A stretch of DNA of 64,000 nt from Eutrigla gurnardus (lineage: Eukaryota; Chordata; Actinopteri; Perciformes; Triglidae): NCBI GenBank assembly GCA_963514095.1, contig OY741268.1:11368208-11432207 (forward strand), read 5' to 3'. Below are positions 22,050 through 37,000 of the stretch, one piece after another. The position numbers and the translations under genes are program-made. The notes beneath the pieces were generated by a model. The model was not told the DNA's origin. It was given only the letters and a program-made list of their open reading frames with translations, and searched no databases. How positions within the stretch are numbered: position 1 is the first letter of the stretch; every line of letters begins with the position of its first letter.

Positions 22050-25000
22050 GCTCACAGTACACTTGGACACATACACAGGACCATGTAAGAGAAACACACA
22101 CATGCAGTGACAACATCGAGACAAGGATCAACAGGACTCATTTGTCTAAAACGCGTTCGTGACTCTCTGAAGCGCCGTAAAGAATGTCAGGACCACATGG
22201 GCGTTTTATTAATGTCTTTTCCTGTGATCAAAGGCACTACAGCCATGACTTGAAAACACTGTGCTCACTGTCAAGTGTCTCACACTGTGGTGGAGGAAAT
22301 ATGTATCTCAAGAAAGCCCCTCTGAAATTAAAACCGAATGTAACACAAAAAGACGAGGAGTGTTTTTGTTTTTTTGGGCTTGGCTGACGCTGAAGGAAAA
22401 GTAAAGAAAGTGCCACTGGAGTTCATTGTTTTCCCCATGACTAATATCATGGAGCGACCATAGCGTTGCTCTCTCTTGTGGTGCAGGCACTGATATGAGG
22501 TTTTCTGCTTGTTTCTAGGACAAATAATCAAGCTAATCAAAGGATTCATGATTAGCTGCTAGTGCTAATCAGCTACAGCGAGAACTAATCTGTCAAACTA
22601 CATTTGCAAACCACATTCAATGATTTTGTTTCCTGATTTTAAATAAACTGGCTGAGCTCTTGGCTTGGAAGTTCCAAGCTGTGATCTTTTCCAGACAGTC
22701 AGTTACGGTCACATGATCACACTAATGATCATTTATTATTTTCCTACTCTCTGCTGTGGTATCCCGCCATGCAGATAGTTTTTAATTTCATATTGAGACG
22801 TATCAAAGACACTGGAGGCGAAAGGAATTAACATGAGTTATGTGGAAGCATTAAATATAACATCCCGGCTGTGTAGCTGTAGCTTTGACATGTTTCATGG
22901 GGAACTATTGGGCACCAAATGTGAAAAATAGTGAGGAAACCGTGAATTTTCCCTTTAACTACCAACTTCCTCCGTACACTACTTGTAAATGTAAGCCAAT
23001 GTTACAGCTAATGCTAAAGCTAACCTAGAACTTTTCGAAGCTATAGGGTTAAAGAGTTTGGGACCAAAAAAACTTCTCCCATAGGCTTATATTGGGTATG
23101 AGACGTATGTAACTCAGAAAATGTATTATTTTCAAGTACATTAACATCCTGGCACACTTGGAAAAGCCCTTATATAAATTATGAAGTGAGCTTGTGTTGT
23201 GAAGCTCTGTGCTTAAACAAAACGGGCGTCATTTATTGTATTTGACAATAAAACGGATTTGGACTATGATTCTAATTATGACTGTAACAGTATCTGTGAA
23301 CTCTCTGGTCCCTCTGATTACTTGGAGACTTTCTTTATGAAGCAGTGCATGACCGTCTCCGCGGTTTCTGTCTGCTTTTGACATCGGCTCAGAATTCAGG
23401 AGGCGGGAAGAACTGAGAACAGACTCTGCGAGCCTGACCAACGAAATGACCCACAGCACCTTTTGCAAACATAGTGATCAGGTTCACTTTACACCGCCTG
23501 AGGGAGTTGGCACTTGAGGCATGACGCGCACACACCTACACACACACACATACAGACACACACACACTTCAGACTCATTCTTCAAGAGCCATTACATGAC
23601 CACCTCTGCATAATATTCACAGGGCACCATATGCGTACAGAATCACAGGTCTCAATGTGTGCTGTATTCCTTTCCATCCCGTCACTCTGCACCATCTCAA
23701 AACTGACAATTTAACGATTTTACCAGCTTCCTATGAAAGTCTCGGTGCACGGTGGGAAATGACAGATTTGAAGTCCAGCAGGAGAGCTACATTATAGAAG
23801 CTTTGACAGGGCCTGGTTGGATTTTTTCCCCCTCTTTCCTTGCCACTGCCTTGCTGGCAGGGAGAAGCGTCTCACTCAGAGCACAGGAGACAGAGTTTCA
23901 ATCTTCAGGGCCATTTTGGATCCTTGTATTGTAAATCACAACGAGCAATAAAATATAATTACAAAGCATGAAAACCATAAGCTGAGCTACCCGTGGTTTA
24001 GGGGGAGTTTAATTATCATCTGATGGTGCAAAAAAGAATATAAGGGCACTTTTGAATGCAGGTTCCAGCTCTAAATGCCCGGGACATAAATGCTATTGAT
24101 AGAGCAGCAAACGTTGTTAGTCCATAGCATGTGACAATTCTCAAAATGTCCTGAATGTTTTTTTTTTTTTACAAAACCCATATGAACTATTAAGGCACAT
24201 GAAAAGTCTTTCAAGAATGCATGAAGAAAAATGCAAATTTCTACCATAAAATTAGACGTTCTTACCATCCCGGCTCTCCTGGCGATGACTGTGTGGAACT
24301 GCCCATCTGAAACTTTTATCATGGTCATCAGTTTATAAGTTCCACTTCCCAAGTTGAAGGAGAAACGCATCCGTCCCTCGAAGACCTCCAGAGCCAGGAA
24401 CTCCGCCTTGTCTCCGGTCTGGTTGTCGTGGTTGTACATAAGCAGCGCGTTGCTCTTCAGGGTAGCAAATTTTATATAGATGTAGTTATTGTTGGGATCC
24501 AGAGACGGAAACTCCATGTAGGAGAGTTCCTCAAAGCCATAGCTGTTAAGTTCACAGTGTTTGCCGAAAACCCCTGAGGACAAAAACAGACCGAAAGAGT
24601 AATAAGAGAGGAAGCCAATGAATGATTCACGGTTCTACTGTGATAAAAATATATACAGATAAAAGAAAGACTTTATCCTCAAGTTCTGTATAAGTCATAA
24701 CAAAGCCGATCTATCAGGTCATAATCTTGCAACTTGACAAATGGAGACACAAAATGAAATGACAGTGTCCACATTTAAAATCATGGATTAATAATAGCAT
24801 AACTTTCTTCTCTTTAGGGAGATTAACGTCTGGAACATCTTGCTTTGCAATTCACCAGGCCCCGCTCACACCCTTGAAAGTTTCCTACTATTACTTACCA
24901 AATGGACAATGACAGTAATATCCATCCACCCGATTCTGACAGGACCCGCCATTAAAACAAGGGTTACACTCACAGTGATTGATGATGGAATCACACGTTT

Positions 25001-28000
25001 TGCCTGGGTTCACAGAACAACACAAATTAAAATGGATGGGGTGGCAGACAACACAGGAAAACCCCAAGGGGAACACAGTTCACTTCCCCCATAGGCCAAG
25101 TCATGCAGGCCTTTCATCACCCCACAGCTGAGAAATGCACTGCAAAGAAAAAAAGATATCTGGGCTCGCAAATCATTTGAAGTTTTAGCATGTTAAAATC
25201 TGATTTTGGTTGATGGGACCATCAAATTTACAACAGGAAGATGTAATTTCATCTGTTTTAGTATTTAGTGTTTGAGTTTCACTTATTCTAAAAATGTTCT
25301 TGACACAAGTGATGCTATTGTGGAATAGAAATCGCTTGTCCAAGATGACATCATTTGATCCAAAACATCTTGAAACTTTCATAGGGGAAAAAAAAGAAGA
25401 AATGATCTCACTCAATTGGCTGATTCTTCTCACTAAGAATAATCAGATCAGAATTTGCTGCAAGATCAAATAACGTTTGGATAAGACTGTTTTCTTTTCT
25501 TTTTTTCTTTTTTTTTGCAGTGCAGAAACAGTTGCAATGTACATGTTAACATCATGATGAGGAATGTGACACTGATAATAAAAATACTGGAGTGGGGAAG
25601 ACAATAAATGATACAAGCATGTCACAATACAAAAAGACTGAAAATGAACTTCTGCAAATACATTTTCGGCTGTAAATCCTCAGACAAGTTTCTTAATGGA
25701 GATTGATTCTGCTGCCACGAAACAGGCGGGGAAAACAGGAAGTTGAGAGTTCATAGTGGGGGTATGCAAACTACTGTAAGTCAATAGGTGCATTTCTTCA
25801 TGAGGGTAATTTATCTTGATGAAACCTAAAAGGTTTGTGGTCATTTTCTATCGTCATAATAAAAAGGGACAGTAATGACTTGACTTGAGGCAAATCGCCT
25901 GCCACGGCCCGCTTTGAAAATGTCTTTCAGATGCTGCAGTCAGCGGCTGGACAACATGCAGCATTCAAATGACTGTAAGTAGTGACTGACTTCTAAGTAG
26001 TTCCACTTAAAATCCACTCCCCTTTTATCAAGGGTAACAATGCAGTGTATTCATTACATTTCCAAATTAAAAGGCCTGATTGTATCTGTTATAAAGCTGT
26101 TCATTTGTCATACAACTCAAAACGGAGCCAAATGAGAACTCCTTGATTAAGAAATCCTTCTGTGTACAGTTGGATCAGAAATGTATCTGTGTGTGGTCAG
26201 CGCTGCATGCACATGAAGGAGCACGTTGAAATGCGATACTGGGGAAATGTGTATGGAGTCTACACTCAAGTCCTGACTGGGGTCAGCTTCGTATCATCCT
26301 TTTTATTAAAGTAAACATGGCGGGCTGATATGCATCACAGCTGATACCCCCCACTAGTAATCTGAAAAACAAACCAGGCAGCCATGCTTGCATGCTATGG
26401 CTACAACACCTCTTGGAAACATTCAGAAGCAAATATTTTCCTTGGACCCAAAGCTGTATGCATGAGTATATCATTGTGTGAGTTTGTGCTTGTGTGTGTC
26501 CCCACATGTTTTTTTTCCAAGCCTAACATGAATGACTGTGTGGTCAGACATAAAATGTGACTCCTGCGCGTATAGTACCTGCAAAGCCAGATTTGCAGAG
26601 GCAGTTGAAGCCACCGGGGAAGTTCTGGCACAGGGCCCCGTTCTTGCAGGGATTGGAAAGGCATTCGTTGACATCCCTCTCGCAGGCCATCCCGGTGAAA
26701 CCTTCAGGACAGGTGCAGGAGAAACCCCCCACCAGATTGTGGCAGGTGCCACCATTGTGGCAGGGCGATGGCTGGCACTCGTTGATGTCTGTCTCACACA
26801 GAGCTCCTGTATATCCTGGCCTGCAGCTGCAGGCGTAGGGCTGCAGGGGGTGGTTGGAAACAAGGATCACTGGGACACTTTCTTCCGTCTTCATATCAGG
26901 CCCGACACTGAGACGCCTTTTGCAGCTGCCTCCATTCTGGCACGGGTTGCGTGTGCATGGATCATGGTCCACCGCATCTATTTGCACCCCACTCTGTCTA
27001 TATAAAATGTCTTTGATACTCTGGAAGAATGTGGCCACACCACTGGGGTTGACATATTGTCCATGGCCTCGTTTCACAGCTGCCATTAGGAAAGTCTGAT
27101 TGTTGAGTTCAAATGCTCCATAAAGCAGCACCCCGGTGCCTAGTCCTGCTAGCTGAGAGTTGGCAATGCGTAGGAAGCTGAGGTAGTGGTTGGTAAGGAA
27201 ACTTTTGACCCCTTGAGAGTGGAGTCGAATTAGTATGCTGTTGTCCACTGTGGCGTTCGTGAAACCCATGAAGAGGACACGGGCTGTATTGCTGACTGAA
27301 CCGTGGACCCCATCACTGCTATGGATGGTTAGTTCAAAGGTTCCATCTGTTGAGCGGGCTTTAGAGTTAAGGTTGCATGTTCCAGTTGGGATATTAAACA
27401 GGCCGGAGGATGGGGGAATAAGGGAGCAGTGGAACCTATCCTGAATGTCAGGGTCTTGGGGCTTGACATCTCCCAGAGAACCTCCAGGAAACATGTTCCC
27501 ATAGTAGTGGACAAAGATTTCCATGGACCTCGGCTCTGAAGGGTTGTCATTCTGATCGTTTATTTTGATGTGAATTGTTCCTGTGGAGGACATCTGAGGC
27601 ACACCAGAGTCCTTGATCACAACAGAGAGGTAGAAGTCACTAATCTGTTCCCGGTCGATCTCCCGACTGGTGGTTAAAACTCCAGCTGGACTAAGGCTGA
27701 AGTAGCTGTTGGCAGAGCCAGAGTTGAGAAGGCTGTATAAGAAAGGGCCTTGGTTTGGTGGCAGATCTGCATCAGACGCCGCTAGTGTCGCGACTGCAAT
27801 ACCAGCTCTCTGATTCTCCATTACCTCAGCATAGGCGGTTGTCAAAGTGGGACCGTTATCATTGATATCTTCCAGGTTCACAATCAGGGTGGTGCTTCCG
27901 GTTGCAGGAGGTATGCCAGTATCCACAGCCAGAACTGTTAGATTATACACAGGAGTTGTTTCTCTGTCTAGCTCTGCAGCCACAGACACTTGGCCAGTTT

Positions 28001-31000
28001 TTGGGTTGATAGTGAACACATTTTTATCAAACTCAGGAGCAATGGAGTATGAAAATCTGCTCCAGCTTGGGACTGAATCTGAGTCCTCAGCACTCACAAA
28101 GGTAACGAGACCACCAGGTGAGAGACCTTCACTAACCTGCACATCATACAGTTCTTGGGTAAAAACAGGAGGATCGTTGGCATCAAGAATTGTGATGTTG
28201 ACAAACACCTCGTCAATATCTGCTCCACGGATGCTTCCGGTGTTCTTTGCCAACACCTTGAGTGAAATCTTTTCCTCTTTCTCACGGTCTAGAGTACCTG
28301 TGACATAAATCTGGCCGGTTTTCTTGTTGATACCAAAGCCCTTCTTTCTACTCTTCCCAAAAATGAGGTAGTAAACCACTCCATCATCTCCTTGGTCTCG
28401 ATCACTGGCGAACACTTCCCCGACCACTGTGCCTTTTGGAGCAGCTTCAGAGATTTCAAAGTAGTACTGTTTGGAGACAAAGCGGGGTACGTATTCATTG
28501 GCTCCCTTTAGCTGAATGTTGACATTGGCGAAGCTGCAGCGCTCCTCGTCTGGGACATTGAAGGCCTTCACTGTTAAATGGTAGACCTGCTTAGCCTCGT
28601 AATCCAAGAAGCCCTGGGTGGTGATGGTGCCCGTGTTCGGGTCAATAACAAAGAGGTCACTGTCTGATGACTGTATCACATAAGCCATGACTGCATTAGC
28701 TCCCGAATCGCGGTCCGTTGCGTTCATTTTGACCACTGTGGTGCCACTGGGAACATTCTCCTGCACAATGGGGAAGTACTCGTCCGGATCGAACACAGGG
28801 GGATTGTCATTCACATCATTCACGTGTACTATGACGGAGACATAGCTTGTTTTTGCAATCCAACCACCATCAGTGGCTGAAACTCTAAGATCATGCTGTT
28901 GCTTCTCTTCAAAGTCCAGAGGGTGAGCTAGGGATATCACTCCAGTTTTACTATTCAGTGAAAACAGACCCTTGTCGTTGCCTGAAGTAATATTGTATTT
29001 GATAAGGCCATTCATTTCCTTGTCTTTGTCTCGGGCAAACAGGGTCCTTATTGCCGTTCCCACAACAAGGCTTTCAGGTACAGTAGCTGAGATTTGGCTT
29101 TGTGAGAACTCAGGCGTGTGGTGGTTTTCCTCCGTGACTGCAATTCGCACCGATGTTCGCGACGACAAAGGAGGATTTCCTCTGTCACTCGCTGAGATTT
29201 CCATGAGGAAAAATCTATTCATATCAGATGTAAGGGAGGAGGCAACAGTAATCCATCCACTTGTTTTATCTAGCTTGAATTTACTTGAGCTGTTTCCTCC
29301 TGTTATTAAGTACTCAACCTCAGAGTTAAGGCCAAAGTCTTTTTTGTCATGAGCTACAACCCTAATCAGTCTGGTGCCAACCTTGACACTTTTAGTGACG
29401 GGAGTAAAGTAGCTTGGTGCATCAAACTCAGGGGGATTGTCATTGCTGTCTACAATATTTACAATAACTGTCGTCTCGCTCATCAGAGGCTTGACTGCCC
29501 GGTCTGAGGCTGTGACAATGAAGCTGTGACGGTTTATATTAATGCTACTGGCACCTGTCGAGTTCTGATATTTCAACTGTTGCTTCACAAATATCTGTCC
29601 AGAGCTGGCGTTGATTCGGAAAAACTCTGACTGGGACCGGATAAAATAGAAGATTTTGCCGTTGAAACCTTCGTCAGGATCTGTGGCAGACACCTGTGTG
29701 ACCAGTGAGCCCACCTCAGTGAGCTCAGGGTAGTCCAGATAGTAAGAGGGACGGCTAAATCTGGGGGCGTTATCGTTAATATCTGTTATAAATATGGTGA
29801 CATCTGTGCTCACTGTCCAGCCAGAGTCATGGGCAGACACTTTGACAATATAGTGATCTGTGTCTTCTCTATTGAGAGGCCTACTTATTGTTATGTCTCC
29901 TGTGTTTGGATTAATGTTGAATGGAAGGCTGGTATCTGTAATTGAATATCGGCTAATGGCATTGGAACCAGCGTCCTCGTCTGTGGTGGTGACTCTGGTG
30001 ACCGTGTAACCCACTGGACCATTTTCAGCCACTGTAGCACTAAAGATCTTGGAAAACCGAGGAGCATTGTCATTCACATCCAGTACGTTGATTAGCACTT
30101 TGACCACTGTGTTTTTGGGTGGCAACCCCCGGTCTGTGGCTTTGACTTTCAAAGTGTACTGAGCCATCTTCTCCCTGTCCAGTGGCCTGGTGGTTCGTAT
30201 TTCACCAGTTGCTCTATTAATGTTGTAACTGTTCTCCTTGTTGCCATCAATGATGGCATATTCAAGCTGTCCATTAGGTCCGCTGTCCAGATCGACAGCA
30301 GAGACCATCAGCACCCGCTGAGGTGAAAGGTTCTCCAGTATCTCTGCATGGAAGGGATCCTTGTCAAACACTGGGTGATTGTCATTCACGTCCAGGACTG
30401 TTAGTTCCACTTTCTCATAAGTGGAATAAGGTGGAAAACCCTGATCTCTGGCCTCAATCCAGAGAACGTACTTCTGAATGTGTTCATAATCTAACGGATG
30501 TCTGATAGACAACTCTCCGGTTAGCTGGTCAATATGAAAGGCGTTATCCAGGTTGCCGCTGGCGATGTAATATGACAAGGGTCCACCCCTCATAGAAGAC
30601 CCGGTGACCGTTGTAACAACGTGGTTGGTTGGCTGGCTCTCAGGGAACGTGAATGCATGCTCCTTCAGTTTGATGACAGGAAAGTTTCCTCCAGTGACAA
30701 AGCGGACGGTGACGGTGGTCGTGTCCGTTTTGGGGTTAGCGCCGCCGTCTTTTACTCGAACGGTAAGGGTGACTTCTGAGCTTCCAGTTAGCTTCTCGTT
30801 GGCAGTGATGGAACCTCTGATGGGGTCGATCTTGAACCTCTCAGAGTTGCGCCCTATCAGGGAGTAGTGCAGCTGGGCATTGGAACCTGAGTCCTCATCC
30901 GTGACGGTAACAGCAAAGACCAGGGACCCTAAAGACATAAAATTTGAGTTTTTGTAATATTTATAAAAAAAATGTAAAGATGCTGACACATCTTTAGAGT

Positions 31001-34000
31001 TAATTCAATATGTAATGTGCTCTTCTTCTTTTGAGACTAAAATTAACAATATTTTTTGGATGCCTTTTTTTAAAATCTCCTTTATTATGCAATTCACTGA
31101 CCAATTAACTTATCTTGGACTGAAAGCACAGTAAGAGTGAGAAGGGGTTGCCTTTAAAGGCATGTACTGACCTGCTGCAGTGGAGGCTGGTATATGGGTG
31201 ACGTAAGGATGGTGGTGGAAGTGAGGAGGGTTATCGTTGATGTCGGCCACTGTCACCGACACGGTAGAAGAGCTGGACAAGCCCTGAGGCTGCCCTCCAT
31301 CTGTTGCCACAACCAGCAGCTGGTAATTGGCCCTGTCTTCCCGATCCAGCAGAGAGCTGGTGATAATCTGTCCTGTAGCCGGGTTGATGGAAAACTGGCC
31401 ATGCCCTCCGGTCAGTCTGTAGCTGTAAGAAAGATAGAGTATGACAGGTTTCAGTGAAAGATTTGTGAATTTGATGAGGTTCGACAAGATAATGAATTAC
31501 GCTGTTGTGAGTTATTTATAATGAATATCCTACAACTACAAAAATATGTGCTTAGATATAGTTTTTCCCTTTCCATTGCTTTTACGCTACACTAAAATCA
31601 GGACTACTGCCAGTCAATATTCCCTGTCTTTGCCAATAGAAAGTTAAATTGGTATTATTGAAAACCTTCTACAACAAGCTCAACCAGAAGCCCAGAACTA
31701 TAGAAAAAGAAAATAGAAAAAATTAGAGTAAAGGGGATTTTTTTGTGGGTGCTGAACCTGCATTTATGTTTTTGGTGTTTCAAATATTTCAAGTTATTAC
31801 ATTTTGAGGACACTAAAAAGTATGAAATTACAAGTAATCACTTTTTCATTCCCTCATTTCTCATAATTGCTTCGTTTCAGTGGCTACTTTTATTTCTGCA
31901 TCATGAGCACATCTTATGTTACAGTGAGGTAATTGTGTTATTACAGGTGTTCCTAATGTAAATGTAAATGCGTGACCGCCAGGTGTTACATAAGCCATTT
32001 CCCTTAAACAGTTTCTACACATTGTTTGCTGCCAGTGACTTGAAGGCCCTTGTTGAGCACTGTCACACTATGGTCTATAGAGGGCACTGTCTCAAGCTTC
32101 ACTAAAGCACACTGAATAGAAAAGTATGCTCAATAATGACCACCACATTGTACTGGCTTGACATCAGATCAGTTAGTTAACTGACTGAAGCATCCAGCTT
32201 CATATTCTATCAGTTGCAGCCAATGCGTTCTGCTCCACTGCTCACAGAGAGCCACTGTGCTTCAGACTGGGGTTCAAACTCAAATTCAATCGCTATAAAA
32301 ATACATCACATACGATGCATTAAAAAACATAAAGCACATGCATGCATAACACCACATAACATGCAACTCTTCAGCACGGACGGTCGGACCGTCTTTGGCC
32401 TCCAAACTAATATCGTGTTTCACCAGCAGGACCCAGACGTAAATGTAAACTGACACATACATGTACACACCAGTGCATATTTTGAAAAGGCTCCTTGGAA
32501 AAGCATCACCCTCCAGAGATGGGACGACAAATTACAGAGCAACATGTGAGAAAGCAGACAGGATGGAAAGCTTATTTGGACATAATCAACAACATAAACT
32601 GTCCACAGATTTGAACACAGTCCAGAGACAAGTCCAGGTCTGGGACTTGCATTTAATGGGCTGTTTGAATCCAAACTAATAAGTGAAGGTAACCAGCTCT
32701 CCATTAAGGGTCTCGGACTCCCTTGAACCACTGATGGGCACAACTCATACTGTCATAGACAATTAACATCCTCATTATGATGTTTTGGGAAACTGGAGTG
32801 CACTGTGATACCCCCCAATGTGCACCCAGTGGGGTTACTGAGGAGGGAGGAGGGAGGAGGGGTCGGACTTGAGTCAGTGTCCGGCTTGAGAGAGACCGGC
32901 CAGAAGCTCTTATAAGCTCCCACATGGAGGGGGCTGTGAGTGTGAAAAAAGGCTGTCGTCCAGCTTGAGAATCGCGGCCCAAACAATGACTTCGGTTGTT
33001 GACTAAAACTCTACACTTGGCTCCTAAATTCCTATCAACAATTGCAACAGCGGTCTGGAATTTCACAAAGCTGGCGATGAGGTAAAATATTTCATTGAAG
33101 GCGTGAGGAAAGCCAAAACCCAGTCCTGAAGGGCCCTGAAGGGATATTTTCACACCAGGGAATCAAAGCAAAGTAAAATTGACCTGATTACTCACAGTAG
33201 TGACTACATAGATCTCCTCTGGATTGTTAAAAAAAAGGGTCTCATTAGTCTCATGCACACAACATATTTTATTTCTGCATTAGTCTGTCTAATAAAGTAC
33301 ATTTTTAAATAAACCTTCAGTGCAATTCCTCTTTTTTTACTGCTTCAGAAGTCCATGGAAAAAATGAATCAAACTCTGTAGTCATTTCTTTAGATTTAAA
33401 TGCAATTTCAGTAAAAAAACTTTTGTCTGTTTTGGAAATTACATCAAATCTGACATTTAGACTTTTTAAGATTTTAAGATTGTATTATTGGTTATTTCAG
33501 GAGATTATCATTTGTGTAAATATTGTTGTTGGTAACTATTTCATTATGAGGCTCTGCTTTTTTAAAGTAGTCCCTTGCGGACAGTACTTTTGCAACTTGA
33601 ATGATCAGAATAACGAGAAAAAAAAAATTGGACCGTTCATTCTATATCTTCATTTATTGTAAAGCACTTCATGGCACATTTATTGTATGGAAGATGCTTA
33701 CAAATCAAGTTTATTAATATTTTAAGAAGTATTATTATTTGAATGAAGCGTGTCTTAAGTGGGTCAAATGTTTTCAGGAGAATAATGTGAAAAAATACCT
33801 GTGTCACAAAAAAGCATACCCTAAAAACCAGATTAGTGCAAATTCCCAAGGGTACCTTATAACACCATTGACGCCCACATCTGCATCGGAGCTGTTGACC
33901 AATAGTACGTCCGCGCCTGTAGGGGTGTTCTCCATGATGGTGGTGTGGAAGGTGGAGGAGGTAAACACTGGGACGTTATCGTTCATGTCTTCCACGAGGA

Positions 34001-37000
34001 CAGTTACTGTCCCCGTTCCACTCAGAGACGGAGAACCTGGGGATGAGGGGAAAAAAGGAAAAAAACTGTGAGTCACAATATGAGTTAGCTTTTCCTTCAG
34101 GAATCACAGTAAAAAGAAGTGAAGGAGAAATAACCTTGATGGCCAGGACAGAAGCAACTCATTATATTTTCCATTCACATGACAGACCTGAACACGGAGA
34201 ACCTTCTACCTAACAGAATTAGGAACTCCTTTTTGTGCCTCAGTGAGCTGGTAAAGGGGGAAACAGGAACATGTGAGCACTATTAAGGCTCCTTTTTCAA
34301 CTTTAGACACATGGTGACTTATTGTAGATGACTTGACTGAACCAATTCATACTCCTGTGAGAGTTCTGCCACAATATTCCTGCTGCATTTAATCCAAGCC
34401 TATTTCTCTGGCCACCGGTTTGGATTTCCATCTGTCGTACTGTCTCATAAACACGGCGCAGAACACATCAAAAGGGCTCAATGTCTCTGAAACCAAATCT
34501 TTCAGGCGTCCTTCCTGGGGTCTTGGACACTCGTAGATTTAATTTCCACAGAGAGGTATCTATTTTAAGGTGCACGCCACTGAGTGAGTTCATCTGTGGA
34601 ATTTGAGCACGGAGAAGTGCTATTTTCAGCAAAAATCTAACCATTTTCTCCCAGAGCGGGTGACGAAACGGGGCTTGCTGGGCCCCGGGGGGATGGATTT
34701 AAATCAATAGCAGATGAAAACGAGCCGCAATGCAGAAAAAAACCTGAAGAGAAAAAAAAAAGAAGATTCAGACATCTGCCTCCTTTGAGCTGGCCTTTTT
34801 TATCCATCCTTATAAGGCATGCTGCACTGCCTGATATATATTCCAAACATAAACACGAGTTCAGCCTTGTTACTGAAAGTCACAATATGGGATTTAGGGA
34901 CATCTTTAAAGGCTTGGGGTATGCTGAGCTTTTAATGCGTTGCATAAGTTTACATTGTTTATAAGGACAGGGAGCACCCGAGGATTGAGCTCCATGGGGC
35001 ACTTTTCCCACCTCTAACTTGTAGTTGTTCCCTGCTGCGGCTCTCTTCAGGAATCTATGTGAATGTATAAACTATAATACACCCAAACAAAAACACACAC
35101 AATCCAGAGTTTGTATTCCCTTTGCCTGTGTGCTCAGCTGTTGAACACATCAGATGCTTGAACTTGTGTACCGTGGGGGCCTGGATTATTAAGAGATAAT
35201 AAAAAACACTTGGACGGTGGCCACCAAAATTCTCCCTTAATGCGGAGCTGTGCAAAAATCAAAACATAAGGAGTCTGAGAAAAGAAAGTGTTGAGGGGAT
35301 TGAGGATAAGAAAAGAAAGCTTGAGGGATACAATGGCTCTGTTGCTTAGCCAGCGCGGATTATCTTATAAATATGATACAATCAAGGCAACACGCTCATT
35401 ACATTCTGTGCCAATTTTTCTCATTTGGAAGTGATATTTAGCCTTTCCAGCAGCCTCCTGAGATGATACACTGTTTGTCACCAAGAGGTGCTCTATAGAT
35501 GTTTCACACAGAAATATCGCACATATTGCCATGAGGATGAATGTTATTGATTTTTGTGATGTTCTGACTCTACCAGGGTCCTCACAGTGGCCCTACGCTT
35601 CAAACTATGACGATTTTGGACGTACACAATTTTGAATGTACAACATGTGGGACAGTTTTGTACGACTTTCTGGATCAAGTTGCCATTTTGCAGGACGTTG
35701 GGTCATTTTCCGCTCATTAGATGCATGTATTTTCAAAATAAACTTCTCTGGTCACAGGAAACATACAGTTTCCACTTGTTAAATGCATCAAAATAAACTT
35801 CTAATGTAGGTTTTCTTCGTTTTAGGTTTACTCCCCTCCCCAACAAAACTACCCTGTTACGCTGAGAACAAGGCTGCGGTTTGGGTTTAAATAAGTATGC
35901 TTATAAAACTGGGTTTAGTAAAGTTATATAATATACAGTCAAATAACTCCACATTGACTTGGCTTCACCAAACAGTGGTCTTCTGTTATGAGACAGCATC
36001 AGATGGCAGGAAAGGACAAGCAGTGTCCAACCGACTTGTGTGTCCTTGAGAAAGAAACGGAATTCCCTACAAGCTCTGTGGCTGCTGTTAAATTGCTGAC
36101 ACTAAACTGTGACCTCCCTGTGGGCAGAGAGGAGAACGAGAATTTCCTTAACAAGATCAACAAATTTGAACATTATTGTGGGGTTTGGAGACCACTGCAG
36201 TTTCTTTCAGGAGGGCATTGGATTCCTCACAAAATGAGATCTGAGATAGTTTACTGTAACATCTCTTTACTGCCTGGCTTTATGATAACAAACAGACATT
36301 CGACCTTAAGCTTGTCATGCATCCAGGTTTTCTGGTCAGAACAGAAGTGCCGAACATGCACATTCAGAGTAAACAGGGCGGAATTCCAGAAGCAAAATAA
36401 ATGGTAACAGTAAACAGTTTTCATCCCAAAAGAGGCCCAGAACCCATACAACACTAATCTTTAGTGACTCATTACCAAAATGAGTCATGTCCTCTGCAGC
36501 TTTAGCTACGACTTTTTAAGAATCCTGTTTATAACCTAATATAGACAATGTTGAAATCAGAGGTGATTATGTATTTCCATCTTTGCATATATTTGTGATG
36601 AAGAGAACACTACTTATACACAAAATAGTCAAAAATCATTGCCCATTCATAGAGGGGACAACCCGAGCGGAAAATTAGGTAGCAACCAGCCTATATTGTA
36701 TCATCACAGGGTCATTATGTAACTTAGTGACCACAACACGTGGCTTAGGGCCCAAACAAATGCAGTCGGCACGCTTGATTGCGGCTGTTTAATCCGCCTT
36801 TACTTGAACCTGTGGTGTAACACACATTCAAGTGCGCAACGTGATTGGATTGACATGAGTCATCATTGGGTAGGTTGTCATGGCAACAGATTAGAGCAGC
36901 CCCAGCTCCTCCCCAGCTGATCCTCTTAATTGAGGAGTGATCCAAGTCAGCAAGGTGTCTGTGTCACTTTTAGTCAACTGGTAGAGGTGCTGTTGCTGCT

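Larger units (their letters stand above)
20597..24265 (-). other. fat4 intron 11
   Basis: 3669 bp, phase 0. It holds a SINE-like fragment (21185-21262) and a (CA)n microsatellite (22011-22047), with another short CA-rich stretch near 23530-23568. The segment 22965-23110 looks repetitive (GCTAATGCTAAAGCTAACC) but I cannot assign it. No gene is seen. Confidence 0.85.

Noticed and set aside
32704..33153. 149-residue minus-strand open frame in intron 7
   Set aside because: No recognisable domain and no acceptor or donor in frame with exons 7 and 8.
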